A DNA stretch of 64,000 nt, taken from the NCBI RefSeq assembly GCF_047607445.1, contig NZ_JBLKRT010000017.1:18973-82972 (forward strand). Reading direction: 5' to 3'. Within the stretch, counting starts at the first letter, position 1; each line of letters begins with the position of its first letter. The stretch is from Crystallibacter sulfonylureivorans_A. GTDB taxonomy: Bacteria > Actinomycetota > Actinomycetes > Actinomycetales > Micrococcaceae. Below the pieces are notes generated by a model. It ran no database searches, was not told the DNA's origin, and was given only the letters and a program-made list of their open reading frames with translations. A program made the translations under genes and the position numbers. Positions 32,681 to 40,593 of this stretch are shown here, piece after piece.

Positions 32681-33443
32681 TTTCTACCTCTCGCAGGCCG
32701 TGGTACCAGCGCAGGATCCTGCGCTCGGTCCATTGGAAAATTAGTGACATGGCAACACCGATCAGGCCCAGCACCACGATGCCGGACCACATCTCCGGGA
32801 TCGCGAAGGAACGCTGGAACTGCACGATGGTAAAGCCCAGCCCCTCGGACGAGGCGAACATTTCGGAAATGACCATCAGGATCAAACCGATCGACAGGCA
32901 CTGGCGGACACCGGCCATGATCTGCGGTGCCGCGGACGGCAGCACCAGGTAACGCACCCGGGCCACGCCCCCGATCCCGTAAGTGTGGGCCGAATCCGAG
33001 AGCACCGAGTCAATGGCGCGGACACCCTCAATCGTGTTCAGCAGCACCGGCCAGATGCAGCCGGAAATGATGACCACAACCTTCATCGAGTCGGTGATGC
33101 CCATCAGCAGCATCAGCACCGGAATCAGCACCGGCGGCGGGATCGCCCGGAAGAACTCCAGCACCGGCTCTGTGAAGTCACGCAACCACTTGACCGAACC
33201 GATCAACAGGCCGGCAGCAATACCGAGCACGATCGCGGCGATCACACCGACGAGCAGCCGGCCGATGGAGGGCAGCACGTCGGAGAAAATCCGCTCGCCG
33301 AACCAGGTCTCGGCGAACGCTTCCGCCAGCGTGGCCGGGGTCGGAACGAAGAAGTTCGTCGTGCCCAGCGTGGAGGCCCACCAAATCAGGACCAGGATGA
33401 CCGGCAGGGCCAACCCGTAGGCAAAGCCTTTCAGGATTTTCAC
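32670..33443 (-). CDS. ABC transporter permease, NitT/TauT family (second permease)
   Basis: Membrane protein of 257 residues with about six helices and a BPD_transp_1 fold. The EAA coupling loop reads EGVRAIDSVLSDSAHTYGIGG followed by ARVRYLVLPSAAPQIMAGVR (positions about 145-186). The GTG start overlaps the stop of the other permease by GTGA. Two different permeases rather than a homodimer are unusual for the SsuC/TauC group but do occur, and they imply an asymmetric channel. Confidence 0.85.
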   Translation of the reverse strand: MKILKGFAYGLALPVILVLIWWASTLGTTNFFVPTPATLAEAFAETWFGERIFSDVLPSIGRLLVGVIAAIVLGIAAGLLIGSVKWLRDFTEPVLEFFRAIPPPVLIPVLMLLMGITDSMKVVVIISGCIWPVLLNTIEGVRAIDSVLSDSAHTYGIGGVARVRYLVLPSAAPQIMAGVRQCLSIGLILMVISEMFASSEGLGFTIVQFQRSFAIPEMWSGIVVLGLIGVAMSLIFQWTERRILRWYHGLREVENAA

Positions 33444-34285
33444 ACGATCACCTCGGAACGGATGGAGGAATGCCAGGACAACGTCTTGCGCTCAATGAAG
33501 CGCATCACCAGGTTGATCAGCACACCGATCAAACCGGTGGCCAGCACCAGCGCATACATCCCGGAAATTGCTCCGCCGGACTGCGCCAGCGAGATTTCCC
33601 TGCCCAGGCCCGGAGAACCGATCACCAGTTCGGCCGTGATCGCCAGAATCAGTGCCACCGCCGCCGCCAGCCGCACGCCGGTCATCAGGTACGGCAAAGC
33701 CGTCGGGAAGACCACGTAACGGACCCGGGCGAACCGGCCCAAACCGTAGGACTTCGCGGTCTGCATGGCCACGTTATCCACGTCAGCCACCCCATAGAGC
33801 ACCTGGATAAAGACCTGCCAGAACGACGCATACACAATCAGCATCAGCGAAGACTCGATCTTCACGCCGAACAGCAGCACGGCCAGCGGAATCAGCGCCA
33901 CCGACGGGATCGGGCGCAGGAACTCCACGGTGGAGTTAGTCACCTTCCGCAGGAAGTTGGACGACCCGATGATGAAGCCGAGCACCACTGCCAGCAGCAC
34001 GGCCATCAAGAGGCCCAGGAACCATGCCAGCATGGTCTCGCCCACCGCCACCCAGAAAGCCGTCAAGCCGAAATCGTTGAACAGCATCGCGATGACCTCG
34101 GACGCTGGCGGCAGGAAGCGCGCTTCCACGATCCCTACCCGCGGCACCAGTTCCCACACCAGCAAGAACGCCAAAATACCGGCCAGCCCCAGCAACTGCT
34201 TGGTGGGGCGCTTCTTCGCCGGGCGCTTGCGCGAACGGCTGGCCGCGGCACCCTGGCTGTCTGTTGTCACCGACGGAGCGCTCAT
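33440..34285 (-). CDS. ABC transporter permease, NitT/TauT family (first permease)
   Basis: Membrane protein of 281 residues, first gene of the importer operon. A basic N-terminus (RSRKRPAKKRPTK) precedes six helices. The coupling loop is DNVAMQTAKSYGLGRFARV then RYVVFPTALPYLMTGVR. The operon has a 252-bp upstream region with two notable inverted repeats. The ATG at 34285 lacks a strong ribosome site. By family, substrates are small oxyanions or aromatic acids; here an aromatic acid is inferred from the neighbourhood. Confidence 0.85.
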   Translation of the reverse strand: MSAPSVTTDSQGAAASRSRKRPAKKRPTKQLLGLAGILAFLLVWELVPRVGIVEARFLPPASEVIAMLFNDFGLTAFWVAVGETMLAWFLGLLMAVLLAVVLGFIIGSSNFLRKVTNSTVEFLRPIPSVALIPLAVLLFGVKIESSLMLIVYASFWQVFIQVLYGVADVDNVAMQTAKSYGLGRFARVRYVVFPTALPYLMTGVRLAAAVALILAITAELVIGSPGLGREISLAQSGGAISGMYALVLATGLIGVLINLVMRFIERKTLSWHSSIRSEVIV

Positions 34286-34375
34286 GACAGCAACTCATCC
34301 CGGTGCGGCGCCCTATTCAGCGCACATTTCATTTCCACTCCTTCTGCCCCGAGGAGAACGGGGATACAGACCACT

Positions 34376-34392
34376 TGTTCGCTGACCGAACA
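34376..34392. promoter_or_regulatory. IclR-type palindrome upstream of the ABC importer
   Basis: TGTTCG-CTGAC-CGAACA is a perfect 6+6 palindrome with a 5-base spacer. Its GTTCG-N5-CGAAC core resembles the 15-bp sites of PobR/PcaU-type IclR regulators, from memory (GTTCGATAATCGCAC). It is about 90 bp before the first permease start. Confidence 0.5.
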
Positions 34393-34432
34393 CGCGTTCA
34401 CTATTTCAAGTGTGGTCGATGCCACTTCGTGA

Positions 34433-34488
34433 CGTCAAACACTCTAAGGCATCGTTACCCAGCCGAAACCACAAGACAGTGTTTGACG
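34433..34488. promoter_or_regulatory. Widely spaced 11-bp inverted repeat upstream of the ABC importer
   Basis: CGTCAAACACT (34433-34443) and AGTGTTTGACG (34478-34488) are perfect inverted copies with 34 bp between. Centre-to-centre spacing is 45 bp, near four helical turns, which would suit two bound regulator dimers or a small loop. Confidence 0.4.
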
Positions 34489-34537
34489 GGGTTTACCAGC
34501 AGTGGATTGAAATCTTCAACGGATTGTGTTTAGGGAT

Positions 34538-34777
34538 TCAGCGCTTGCGGCCGAAAAGGAAGTAGGCCGCAGGGCCAACGAAATTTAGGAACGACGCCGC
34601 AAACCACGCCGGCTTCGGCCCGTTGACCATGGCGGCCGGCCGCTTCTTCAGGTCCCTCAGCGCGGCGGTCTGCAAGGCAATCTGCACCGCGGCGGTGAGG
34701 CCAACGCGCAGCTTCTGACCCGTGCTCAGATCCTTGAAGGACTTTTTCTTGGTGGCCCTCTTGAGTGCGTTCTTCAT
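34538..34777 (-). CDS. Small membrane protein with PLDc_N-like domain
   Basis: Protein of 79 residues. A basic N-terminus (KRATKKKSFKDL) is followed by a hydrophobic helix with the pattern AVQIALQTAALRDLKKRP, then W-x-AASFLNFVGPAAYFLFGRKR. This two-helix layout matches the PLDc_N (phospholipase D nuclease N-terminal) domain that often stands alone. The ATG at 34777 follows GGGAGA. Function unknown. It lies between the ABC importer and a Nudix gene on the same strand. Confidence 0.7.
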   Translation of the reverse strand: MKNALKRATKKKSFKDLSTGQKLRVGLTAAVQIALQTAALRDLKKRPAAMVNGPKPAWFAASFLNFVGPAAYFLFGRKR

Positions 34778-34848
34778 GGCGGTCTCCCGGTCTATGCAGG
34801 CAGCAGGTGCCACAAGTCTAGGCGCGCATCAGCGGGCGGAATAGGGGT

Positions 34849-35580
34849 TTAGTGGTCCCGTTCGTACCGCCACGGCAGCGAACCGGTGGAGAGCCTGTGC
34901 CGTGCCCCGGCGGAGGCTGCCGGTCCGGGCCCGGGATACGCATCGTCGCCCGCCCAGACGATGGTCTGGCCGGTGGCCGGATCATCGATCACGTGGCTTT
35001 CGAAGTCGAAGGGCTGCGCGCCGCGGGCCGCAACCAGGGCGTCAGACACCGTTGCGAAGCCGCTCAGTTCGTGCAGCGTGACCCAGGTGGGCGGAACCAG
35101 TTGCATGCGTCCGGTCTGGTGCCGGAGGAGCGCTTCGGCTGGCGACATCCACGCGTAGCCGGCCAACTCGCCGTCGTTCAGCTGGACCTCTCCGTCGGGC
35201 GCTGCGGCCAGGAAGAACCAGGTTTGGAAGCGGCGAACCAGGCTGTGCCGGGGCACCCAGTTGGACAGGTGCACCAGCTCCTGCCCGGCAATCCGCAGCC
35301 CGGTTTCTTCGAACGTCTCGCGCACCCCGGCATTCCTCGCCGCGGCCAGTTGCTTGGTTAGGCCATTGACGACGGCGGTGCCCGGCGAGGCGGCGGCGGC
35401 GGCTTCCGCCTCGGCTTCCAGATAGTCGTCCGGATCCACCTTGCCGCCGGGGAATACCCAGGCCCCGGCGAAGGTTCCCTTGCCAGGCCGTTCCAGCATC
35501 AGGACCTCGAGTCTGTCCGCGCTGTCGCGCAGCAAGACGACTGTTGCCGCCAGCTCCGCTTGGTTCGCCTGGCTGTCCAC
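34849..35580 (-). CDS. Nudix hydrolase with insertion in the Nudix box
   Basis: Protein of 243 residues. A strand segment (AATVVLLRDSADRLEVLMLER) leads to FPGGKVDP, and about 35 residues later GVRETFEETGL completes the Nudix box (Gx5Ex7REUxEExGU). The insertion, rich in Ala and Glu, separates the two halves as in NUDT8/NUDT19-like CoA diphosphatases. The GTG at 35580 is favoured by a GGAG 6 bp upstream; another GTG lies 12 bp earlier. Substrate unknown, a CoA or nucleoside diphosphate derivative being likely. Confidence 0.78.
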   Translation of the reverse strand: MDSQANQAELAATVVLLRDSADRLEVLMLERPGKGTFAGAWVFPGGKVDPDDYLEAEAEAAAAASPGTAVVNGLTKQLAAARNAGVRETFEETGLRIAGQELVHLSNWVPRHSLVRRFQTWFFLAAAPDGEVQLNDGELAGYAWMSPAEALLRHQTGRMQLVPPTWVTLHELSGFATVSDALVAARGAQPFDFESHVIDDPATGQTIVWAGDDAYPGPGPAASAGARHRLSTGSLPWRYERDH

Positions 35581-35664
35581 CGTGTTCTCCACGCCCTCTA
35601 GCTTAGGTCCGTGGTTGAAACGAGGGTGCCAGCCGACCGTTTCACCCCATGAGAGGACTTCCAG

Positions 35665-36267
35665 ATGAAGATTGCCGTCTACGGCGCCACCGGCATGGTC
35701 GGCAGCCAGATCACCGCAGAGGCACTGCGCCGCGACCACCAGGTCACCGCGATTTCGCGCAGCGGCGCCGCGATGAATGGCGCATCCGCCCTGGCGGCGG
35801 AGCTCTCCGATGTGAAGACCTACAAGCAGGTTGCCGGCGAGCACGACGTCGTCGTCCTTTCCATCCCGCCGTCGCGCACCGGTGAATCCCACGCGCCGTT
35901 CGTGGATGCGCACGAGGCGATCTCCGAGACCCTCATCCCGGCGCGGCTGTTCGTAGTCGGTGGCGCCGGTGCCACCGAGGTGGACGGCGTGCAGCTGAAG
36001 GACCTGCCCGGCTTCCCGGAGGACTACAAGCCCGAGGCCACCACCATGGCCGAAGTTCTGGAACTGTACCGCTCCGCGTCCGGCCTGGAATGGACCATGC
36101 TGGCTCCCGCGCCGCAGATCGCGCCCGGCGAGCGTACCGGAACCTACAAGCTGGGCGCCGATTCCCCCGCCGGCGAGAGCGTCTCCACGCAGGACTTCGC
36201 CGTGGCCGTGCTCGATGAGCTGGAAAACCCGCAGCATGAGAACCGGCGCTTCACGGTAGCCAACTAG
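35665..36267 (+). CDS. NAD(P)-binding atypical SDR (YwnB/NmrA-like)
   Basis: Rossmann-fold protein of 200 residues. The N-terminal KIAVYGATGMVGSQITAEAL is the dinucleotide loop (GxxGxxG). EHDVVVLSIPPS follows, then LFVVGGAGATEVDG and LEWTMLAPAPQIAPGERTG. No Tyr-x3-Lys pair is present, so it belongs to the atypical group with unknown reactions, often linked to quinone or flavin reduction. The ATG at 35665 follows AGAGGACT. It is divergent from the Nudix gene. Confidence 0.78.
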   Translation: MKIAVYGATGMVGSQITAEALRRDHQVTAISRSGAAMNGASALAAELSDVKTYKQVAGEHDVVVLSIPPSRTGESHAPFVDAHEAISETLIPARLFVVGGAGATEVDGVQLKDLPGFPEDYKPEATTMAEVLELYRSASGLEWTMLAPAPQIAPGERTGTYKLGADSPAGESVSTQDFAVAVLDELENPQHENRRFTVAN

Positions 36268-36340
36268 GATGTCCTCGGTGGCCGGGCCGCCGGTGCCGTT
36301 CGGTGCCGGCGGCCCGGCAGCCTGTCCTAGACTCGTCGGC

Positions 36341-36634
36341 ATGTGGATCGGCTGGATTGAGTTCGACTTGCTCCTCGGCGATGTCCATTCGCTGAAGGAA
36401 AAACGCTCTGTGCTGCGGCCGATCATCGCCGAGGTGCGGAAGCGATTCGACGTTTCCGTGGCCGAGGTCGGCCAGCAGAACCTCTACCGCCGGGCCGAGG
36501 TGGGCATCGGTTTGGTCGGCGCCGACCGTGCCCACGTGGTGCAGGTGCTGGACACGGCCGAAAACTACATCGCCTACCGGCCGGGCGTTGACCTGCTGAG
36601 CACGCGACGGAAGATCCTCTCCAGCGAGGATTGA
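36341..36634 (+). CDS. DUF503 (YlxP-like) protein
   Basis: Small protein of 97 residues. The pattern MWIGWIEFDLLLGDVHSLKEKR, VLRPIIAEVRKRFDVSVAEVG and YRRAEVGIGLVG is the DUF503 family, whose Bacillus member YlxP sits beside ribosome maturation genes. The fold is a ferredoxin-like alpha/beta sandwich. A role in RNA or ribosome handling is only suggested. The ATG at 36341 has no clear ribosome site, but the product begins exactly where the family does. Confidence 0.85.
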   Translation: MWIGWIEFDLLLGDVHSLKEKRSVLRPIIAEVRKRFDVSVAEVGQQNLYRRAEVGIGLVGADRAHVVQVLDTAENYIAYRPGVDLLSTRRKILSSED

Positions 36635-36738
36635 GCCTTCGCGGCGGGTTTCAGGGCAACGCCGGGCGCGTGATCAGAGCGCCGGGCTTGGTAGCGTGGA
36701 TCACGCCAATGATCCACGCCACGTCCGGGAGGACACCG

Positions 36739-37170
36739 TTGACCACCCCTGCCCCCAACGCGCAGTTTGCCACGGTCGAGGACCTGGTCCGCCACCGCTA
36801 CTCGTCCGACAAAGCGTCCCAGCACCTCGGCATTGAGGTGCTCGAGGCCGAAGAGGGGCGCGTGGTCATGGCTATGGCCGTCCAGGACTACATGCTGAAC
36901 GGCCACCACATCCTGCATGGCGGATACCTCTTCACCTTGGGCGACACCTGCTTCGCGTTTGTCTGCGAATCGCTGGGCCGCCCGTCCGTCTCCCGGCAGG
37001 CCGAAATTACCTACATTGCACCCGGCGCGGCGGATTCACGCCTGATCGCCACCGGCATCGAGCGCACCCGCTTTGGCCGCAACAACATTGTGGATATTTC
37101 CATCCACGACCAGGACGGACAGCACCTGGCCGAACTGCGCGTGTACGGCGTGCTGGTCCCGAAAAAGTAG
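36739..37170 (+). CDS. paaI: PaaI-type hotdog thioesterase
   Basis: Hydroxyphenylacetyl-CoA thioesterase family protein of 143 residues. The motif NGHHILHGGYLFTLGDTCFAF carries the Asn and the HGG of the active site and the Asp of the hot-dog helix. Near the end, ERTRFGRNNIVDISIHDQDG fits PaaI. The start is TTG at 36739, chosen because GGGAGGACA lies just before it; a longer frame runs back into DUF503. It removes stalled aromatic acyl-CoA. No paa operon is nearby, so it may serve phenylpropanoid catabolism instead. Confidence 0.8.
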   Translation: MTTPAPNAQFATVEDLVRHRYSSDKASQHLGIEVLEAEEGRVVMAMAVQDYMLNGHHILHGGYLFTLGDTCFAFVCESLGRPSVSRQAEITYIAPGAADSRLIATGIERTRFGRNNIVDISIHDQDGQHLAELRVYGVLVPKK

Positions 37171-37200
37171 TTCCGCATCCCCTGCACGAAGGAGCATCCT

Positions 37201-38031
37201 GTGGTCACTGTGCCCACCATCGACCTCAACAACGGCGTCGCCATCCCGCAACTGGGCTTTGGCGTCTTCCAGGTGCCGCCGGCCGAGACCCAGCAGGCGG
37301 TCGAGGCTGCACTCGAAGCGGGCTACCGCCACATCGACACGGCTGCCGCGTACCGCAACGAGTCCGGCGTCGGCGCCGCGATCAAGGCCAGCGGGATTGC
37401 CCGTGAGGACCTGTTCATCACCACCAAACTGCGCAACGGCGAACAAGCGACCGCGCGCGAAGCCTTCGACGCCAGCCTGCGCGAACTGGGCCTGGACTTC
37501 GTGGACCTGTACCTGATCCACTGGCCGGTGCCGTCGCAAAACCTTTACGTGCAGGCCTGGCAGGTGCTTGAAGAGATCTACACCGAGGGCCTCAGCCGGG
37601 CCATCGGCGTCTCCAACTTCATGACCGACCATCTGGAAACCCTGCTGGCCGCCGGAGGCACGGTGCCGGCGGTCAACCAGATCGAGATCCACCCGACCTT
37701 CCAGCAGCGCGACGTGGCAGCGCTCAGCCGCAGGCACGGCATCGCCGTCGAGGCCTACAGCCCGCTGGGCCAGGGCGCCGATCTGGAGAGCCGGACGGTC
37801 ACCGCCATCGCAGCAAAGTACCTGGCCGCTCCGGCCCAAGTAGTGCTCGCCTGGCATCTGGCCAACGGGAACATCGTGATCCCCAAGTCCGCCAACCCGG
37901 ACCGGATAGCGCAGAACCTGGCCGCAGCACGGCTCACGCTCGATGCTGAAGACCTGGCCGCCATCACCGCGCTCGACGCCGGCGGCCGCATCGGGGCCGA
38001 TCCGGCCACGGCTGCCTTCACCCAGCTCTAG
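37201..38031 (+). CDS. Aldo/keto reductase
   Basis: NADPH-dependent reductase of 276 residues, close to 2,5-diketo-D-gluconate reductase and morphine dehydrogenase-like enzymes. The catalytic tetrad is visible as Asp46 and Tyr51 (HIDTAAAYRNE), Lys76 (ITTKL) and His in LYLIHWP. The cofactor site near the C-terminus is VIPKSANPDRIAQNL. The GTG at 37201 follows AAGGAG, 30 bp after the paaI stop, so the two may be co-transcribed. Substrate unknown. Confidence 0.85.
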   Translation: MVTVPTIDLNNGVAIPQLGFGVFQVPPAETQQAVEAALEAGYRHIDTAAAYRNESGVGAAIKASGIAREDLFITTKLRNGEQATAREAFDASLRELGLDFVDLYLIHWPVPSQNLYVQAWQVLEEIYTEGLSRAIGVSNFMTDHLETLLAAGGTVPAVNQIEIHPTFQQRDVAALSRRHGIAVEAYSPLGQGADLESRTVTAIAAKYLAAPAQVVLAWHLANGNIVIPKSANPDRIAQNLAAARLTLDAEDLAAITALDAGGRIGADPATAAFTQL

Positions 38032-38054
38032 AGCGGACCCGCCTCAACGAAAAG

Positions 38055-38109
38055 GACTGTACCGATAACGCCCACGGCCGCAGGGGAAGCCGGCGTTATC
38101 GGTACAGTC
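38055..38109. terminator. Convergent terminator, perfect 18-bp stem
   Basis: Arms at 38055-38072 and 38092-38109 are perfectly complementary. It lies between the aldo/keto reductase and the convergent desaturase and should act in both directions. Confidence 0.7.
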
Positions 38110-38137
38110 GATGGGCCGGGGAACCTGCTGAGCGCCA

Positions 38138-39241
38138 CTAGCGCCGGCGGTACTGGGCCACCATCGGGCAGTCGAACGGGTCCCGCGCGGAGAGCCCCAC
38201 CTTGTTCAGGTACCGGACCACCGTTCCGTAGGACTTGGGCAGCGAGGTTTCGGTGTACGGGATCTTGTGGGTGGCGCAGTATTCGCGCACGATCTCGGCG
38301 GCCTTGGCCAGATTCGGCCGCGGCATGCTGGGGAAGAGGTGGTGCTCCACCTGGTAGTTCAGCCCGCCCATGAAAGCGTTGATGGAGCCGCTGCCCAGCC
38401 GGGTGCGGCCGATGATGTTGCGGCTGGTCAAGACCTGGCGGCTGAGGAAGTCCACCTTGGAATCCTTGGGGATCAACGGCATGCCCTTGTGATTCGGGGC
38501 GAAGGACGCGCCCATGTACACGCCGAAGACGGCCAACTGGACACCAATGAAGGCGAAGGCCATCCCGGTGGGCAGGAAGATGAAGATCGCGGCGATGTAG
38601 AGCGACAGCCGGGTGAAGAGGATGGACAGTTCCCGCTTGCGGCCCTTGACCTGGCCGCGGGCAAACAGCGACCTGATCGACGTGGCGTGCAGGTTGATGC
38701 CCTCCAGCATCAGCAACGGGAAGAACAGGTAGCCCTGGCGGCGGGTGAACCAGGCCATCAGGCCCTTCCGCTCGGCCGCCTGCTCGGGCAGGAAAGAAAT
38801 GGTGTCCTGTTCGATGTCCGGGTCTTTGCCGATCGTATTGGGGTTGCCATGATGGCGGCTGTGCTTGTTCATCCACCACTGGAAGCTGATTCCCACCACG
38901 GCATTGGCAAGGAACCTCCCGGCCCGGTCGTTGGCCGGTCCGGATTCGAAGACCTGCCGGTGGGCCGCCTCGTGGGCCAGGAACGCCAACTGCGTGAACA
39001 GGATCCCGAGTGCCGCTGCAATCAGCAACTGGAACCAGCTGTGGCCCAGCAACACAAAGCCGGTGACCGCACCGCCGAGCCCCAGGGCCAGCGCCACGAA
39101 CAGGCTGATGTAAAAGCCGCGGCGCTTCCTGAGCAAGCCGGCGTCCCGGACAGTATTCAAAAGTTGGGAGTAGCCGGTGGCTGCCGACGAACCCCGCCTA
39201 GTGCGGGTAGAGGTTGCAGGTGAAGATACAGATAAGCTCAT
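38138..39241 (-). CDS. Membrane fatty acid desaturase
   Basis: Di-iron desaturase of 367 residues with about four membrane helices. The three His boxes are HEAAHRQ (first), HSRHHG (second) and QVEHHLFP (third); the Gln in the third box is typical of front-end and linoleoyl-CoA type desaturases. It introduces a double bond into an acyl chain, usually to keep membranes fluid in the cold. It is divergent from a cold-shock gene, with 304 bp between, which fits a cold role. The ATG at 39241 was taken as the first in-frame start. Confidence 0.87.
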   Translation of the reverse strand: MSLSVSSPATSTRTRRGSSAATGYSQLLNTVRDAGLLRKRRGFYISLFVALALGLGGAVTGFVLLGHSWFQLLIAAALGILFTQLAFLAHEAAHRQVFESGPANDRAGRFLANAVVGISFQWWMNKHSRHHGNPNTIGKDPDIEQDTISFLPEQAAERKGLMAWFTRRQGYLFFPLLMLEGINLHATSIRSLFARGQVKGRKRELSILFTRLSLYIAAIFIFLPTGMAFAFIGVQLAVFGVYMGASFAPNHKGMPLIPKDSKVDFLSRQVLTSRNIIGRTRLGSGSINAFMGGLNYQVEHHLFPSMPRPNLAKAAEIVREYCATHKIPYTETSLPKSYGTVVRYLNKVGLSARDPFDCPMVAQYRRR

Positions 39242-39545
39242 GCGGCCTTCGGTGGTTGGGTCCGACTTCCCAGCCGCTTTAGTGGGCAGATACCCCGTAG
39301 ATGAAGATCACTCTACGTCGCCTTGCTGAACGGATTCTGAACGCGGCAGTCCGTGGTAGTGCCGTTCGGCATCCCTGCAGCAATCGTGTACTGTGAAACC
39401 TGTAGTTGTTGTGTTGCGCATTTGATTTTGAGCAACAGGCCCTTCACCGAAGGGGCTGTGCTTCTCTGAACAGCGAACGAAAAAACACCGCTGCAAACGA
39501 TTCGTGAAGTCCGCGGGTCGTGAAATTACTCGGAGGAGTACAAAA
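39242..39545. other. 304-bp divergent leader between desaturase and cold-shock gene
   Basis: No gene seen. The part before the cold-shock gene is AT-richer than its surroundings and would form a long untranslated leader, as is usual for cspA-type mRNAs. A TCACCGAAGGGG segment near 39445 could start a small stem. No defined regulator site was recognised. Confidence 0.4.
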
Positions 39546-39752
39546 ATGGCAACTGGAACCGTCAAGTGGTTTAACTCTGAAAAGGGCTTCGGCTTCATCG
39601 CTCCGGACGACGGCTCGGCCGACGTTTTCGCTCACTACTCGGCTATCGAGAACAATGGCGGATACCGCGAACTGCGCGAAGACCAGAAGGTCGAATTCGA
39701 AACCGTGCAGGGCCCCAAGGGCCTGCAGGCTGCCAACATTCGCGGCCTCTAA
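39546..39752 (+). CDS. cspA: Cold-shock protein (CspA family)
   Basis: OB-fold nucleic-acid chaperone of 68 residues. RNP1 is KGFGFI and RNP2 is DVFAHYSAI. The start TGTVKWFN is standard. GGAGGAG lies just before the ATG at 39546. A strong Rho-independent terminator follows, so the gene is monocistronic. It differs from the second copy at 62116-62319 at several positions, notably NGGYREL versus SGGYRSL, and may be expressed under other conditions. Confidence 0.95.
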   Translation: MATGTVKWFNSEKGFGFIAPDDGSADVFAHYSAIENNGGYRELREDQKVEFETVQGPKGLQAANIRGL

Positions 39753-39785
39753 GACGGCAGCGGCAACGCCGCACTAGTCTTCTGA

Positions 39786-39824
39786 TGGAGCCGGTCCCCA
39801 CTCGGGACCGGCTCCATTGTTTTT
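39786..39824 (+). terminator. Rho-independent terminator after cspA
   Basis: Perfect 13-bp stem (39786-39798 with 39804-39816), 5-base loop, followed by TTGTTTTT. It is the clearest intrinsic terminator in the window. Confidence 0.85.
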
Positions 39825-39878
39825 CCGGACTATTCCTCGTACTGGCAGGAACCGGCCCTTCGGGGGCAAACTTGAGGC

Positions 39879-40592
39879 ATGAGCATGACGGCGACCGCGA
39901 GTTCCGGATCCTTCCTGGCTGACATGGTCCTGCAGATCCTCCTGTTCACCGGCATCACTATGCTGTGCTTCGGCACGGCAATTGCCGTAGGTACATGGCT
40001 GCTGATCCGGCGGGTCCGGCGATCCCGCCTGCTCCGGAACGGGCTGCGCACAGGGACCCTCACGGTGCGCAGCTACACCAAGGACGACGCCGGCCGCCGC
40101 CTTGCGAGGCAACGGCTCGGCCTGCAGCGCTCGGCCGATGCGACGGGACGTGCTCTGGCCGCCGCTTTTGCGGAGGGCCGCCCGGTCGGCGAACTGCCGT
40201 TGGTAGCGGACCGTCTCCAGGCCGCATCCCGAACCTTGGATGAACAACTGAAGCTGGCCGAAGGAGAGCCGGAGCCTAGCGTCAAGCGTTCCCTGGCCGC
40301 CAGCTTGGCCGGCCGGACGGACCAGTTGAACCGGCTTTCCGGCGAGCTGCGGCAGCACTTGATGGAGGCCGGCTATTCCGCCGACGCCGAACAGTTGGAA
40401 CTCGCCGGCAGGCACTTGTCCCGCGAAATCGAGGCGCTGCAAGCATGGTCTTCGTCCTACCGCGGCACTCCTGGCGGCTACGGCGCCCCTGGCGGTCACG
40501 GCGCTCCTGTCCCACCACACGGATGGCTGGGCGCCCAGCCGCGCCGCCGGACCGCCCCGGCGCAACGCCGACCCAACCCCACTAGGAGCTAA
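39879..40592 (+). CDS. Membrane-anchored coiled-coil protein next to a PspA homologue
   Basis: Protein of 237 residues, family not recognised. One hydrophobic helix (VLQILLFTGITMLCFGTAIAVG, about residues 17-38) is followed by a basic patch (RRVRRSRLLRNGLR). Long helical segments rich in Leu, Ala and Glu come next, with a Gly/Pro tail at the end. The stop is 1 bp before the GTG of the PspA-like gene, so the two are coupled. A membrane anchor or partner for the PspA homologue is a reasonable inference. Confidence 0.72.
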   Translation: MSMTATASSGSFLADMVLQILLFTGITMLCFGTAIAVGTWLLIRRVRRSRLLRNGLRTGTLTVRSYTKDDAGRRLARQRLGLQRSADATGRALAAAFAEGRPVGELPLVADRLQAASRTLDEQLKLAEGEPEPSVKRSLAASLAGRTDQLNRLSGELRQHLMEAGYSADAEQLELAGRHLSREIEALQAWSSSYRGTPGGYGAPGGHGAPVPPHGWLGAQPRRRTAPAQRRPNPTRS

Positions 40593-40593
40593 T

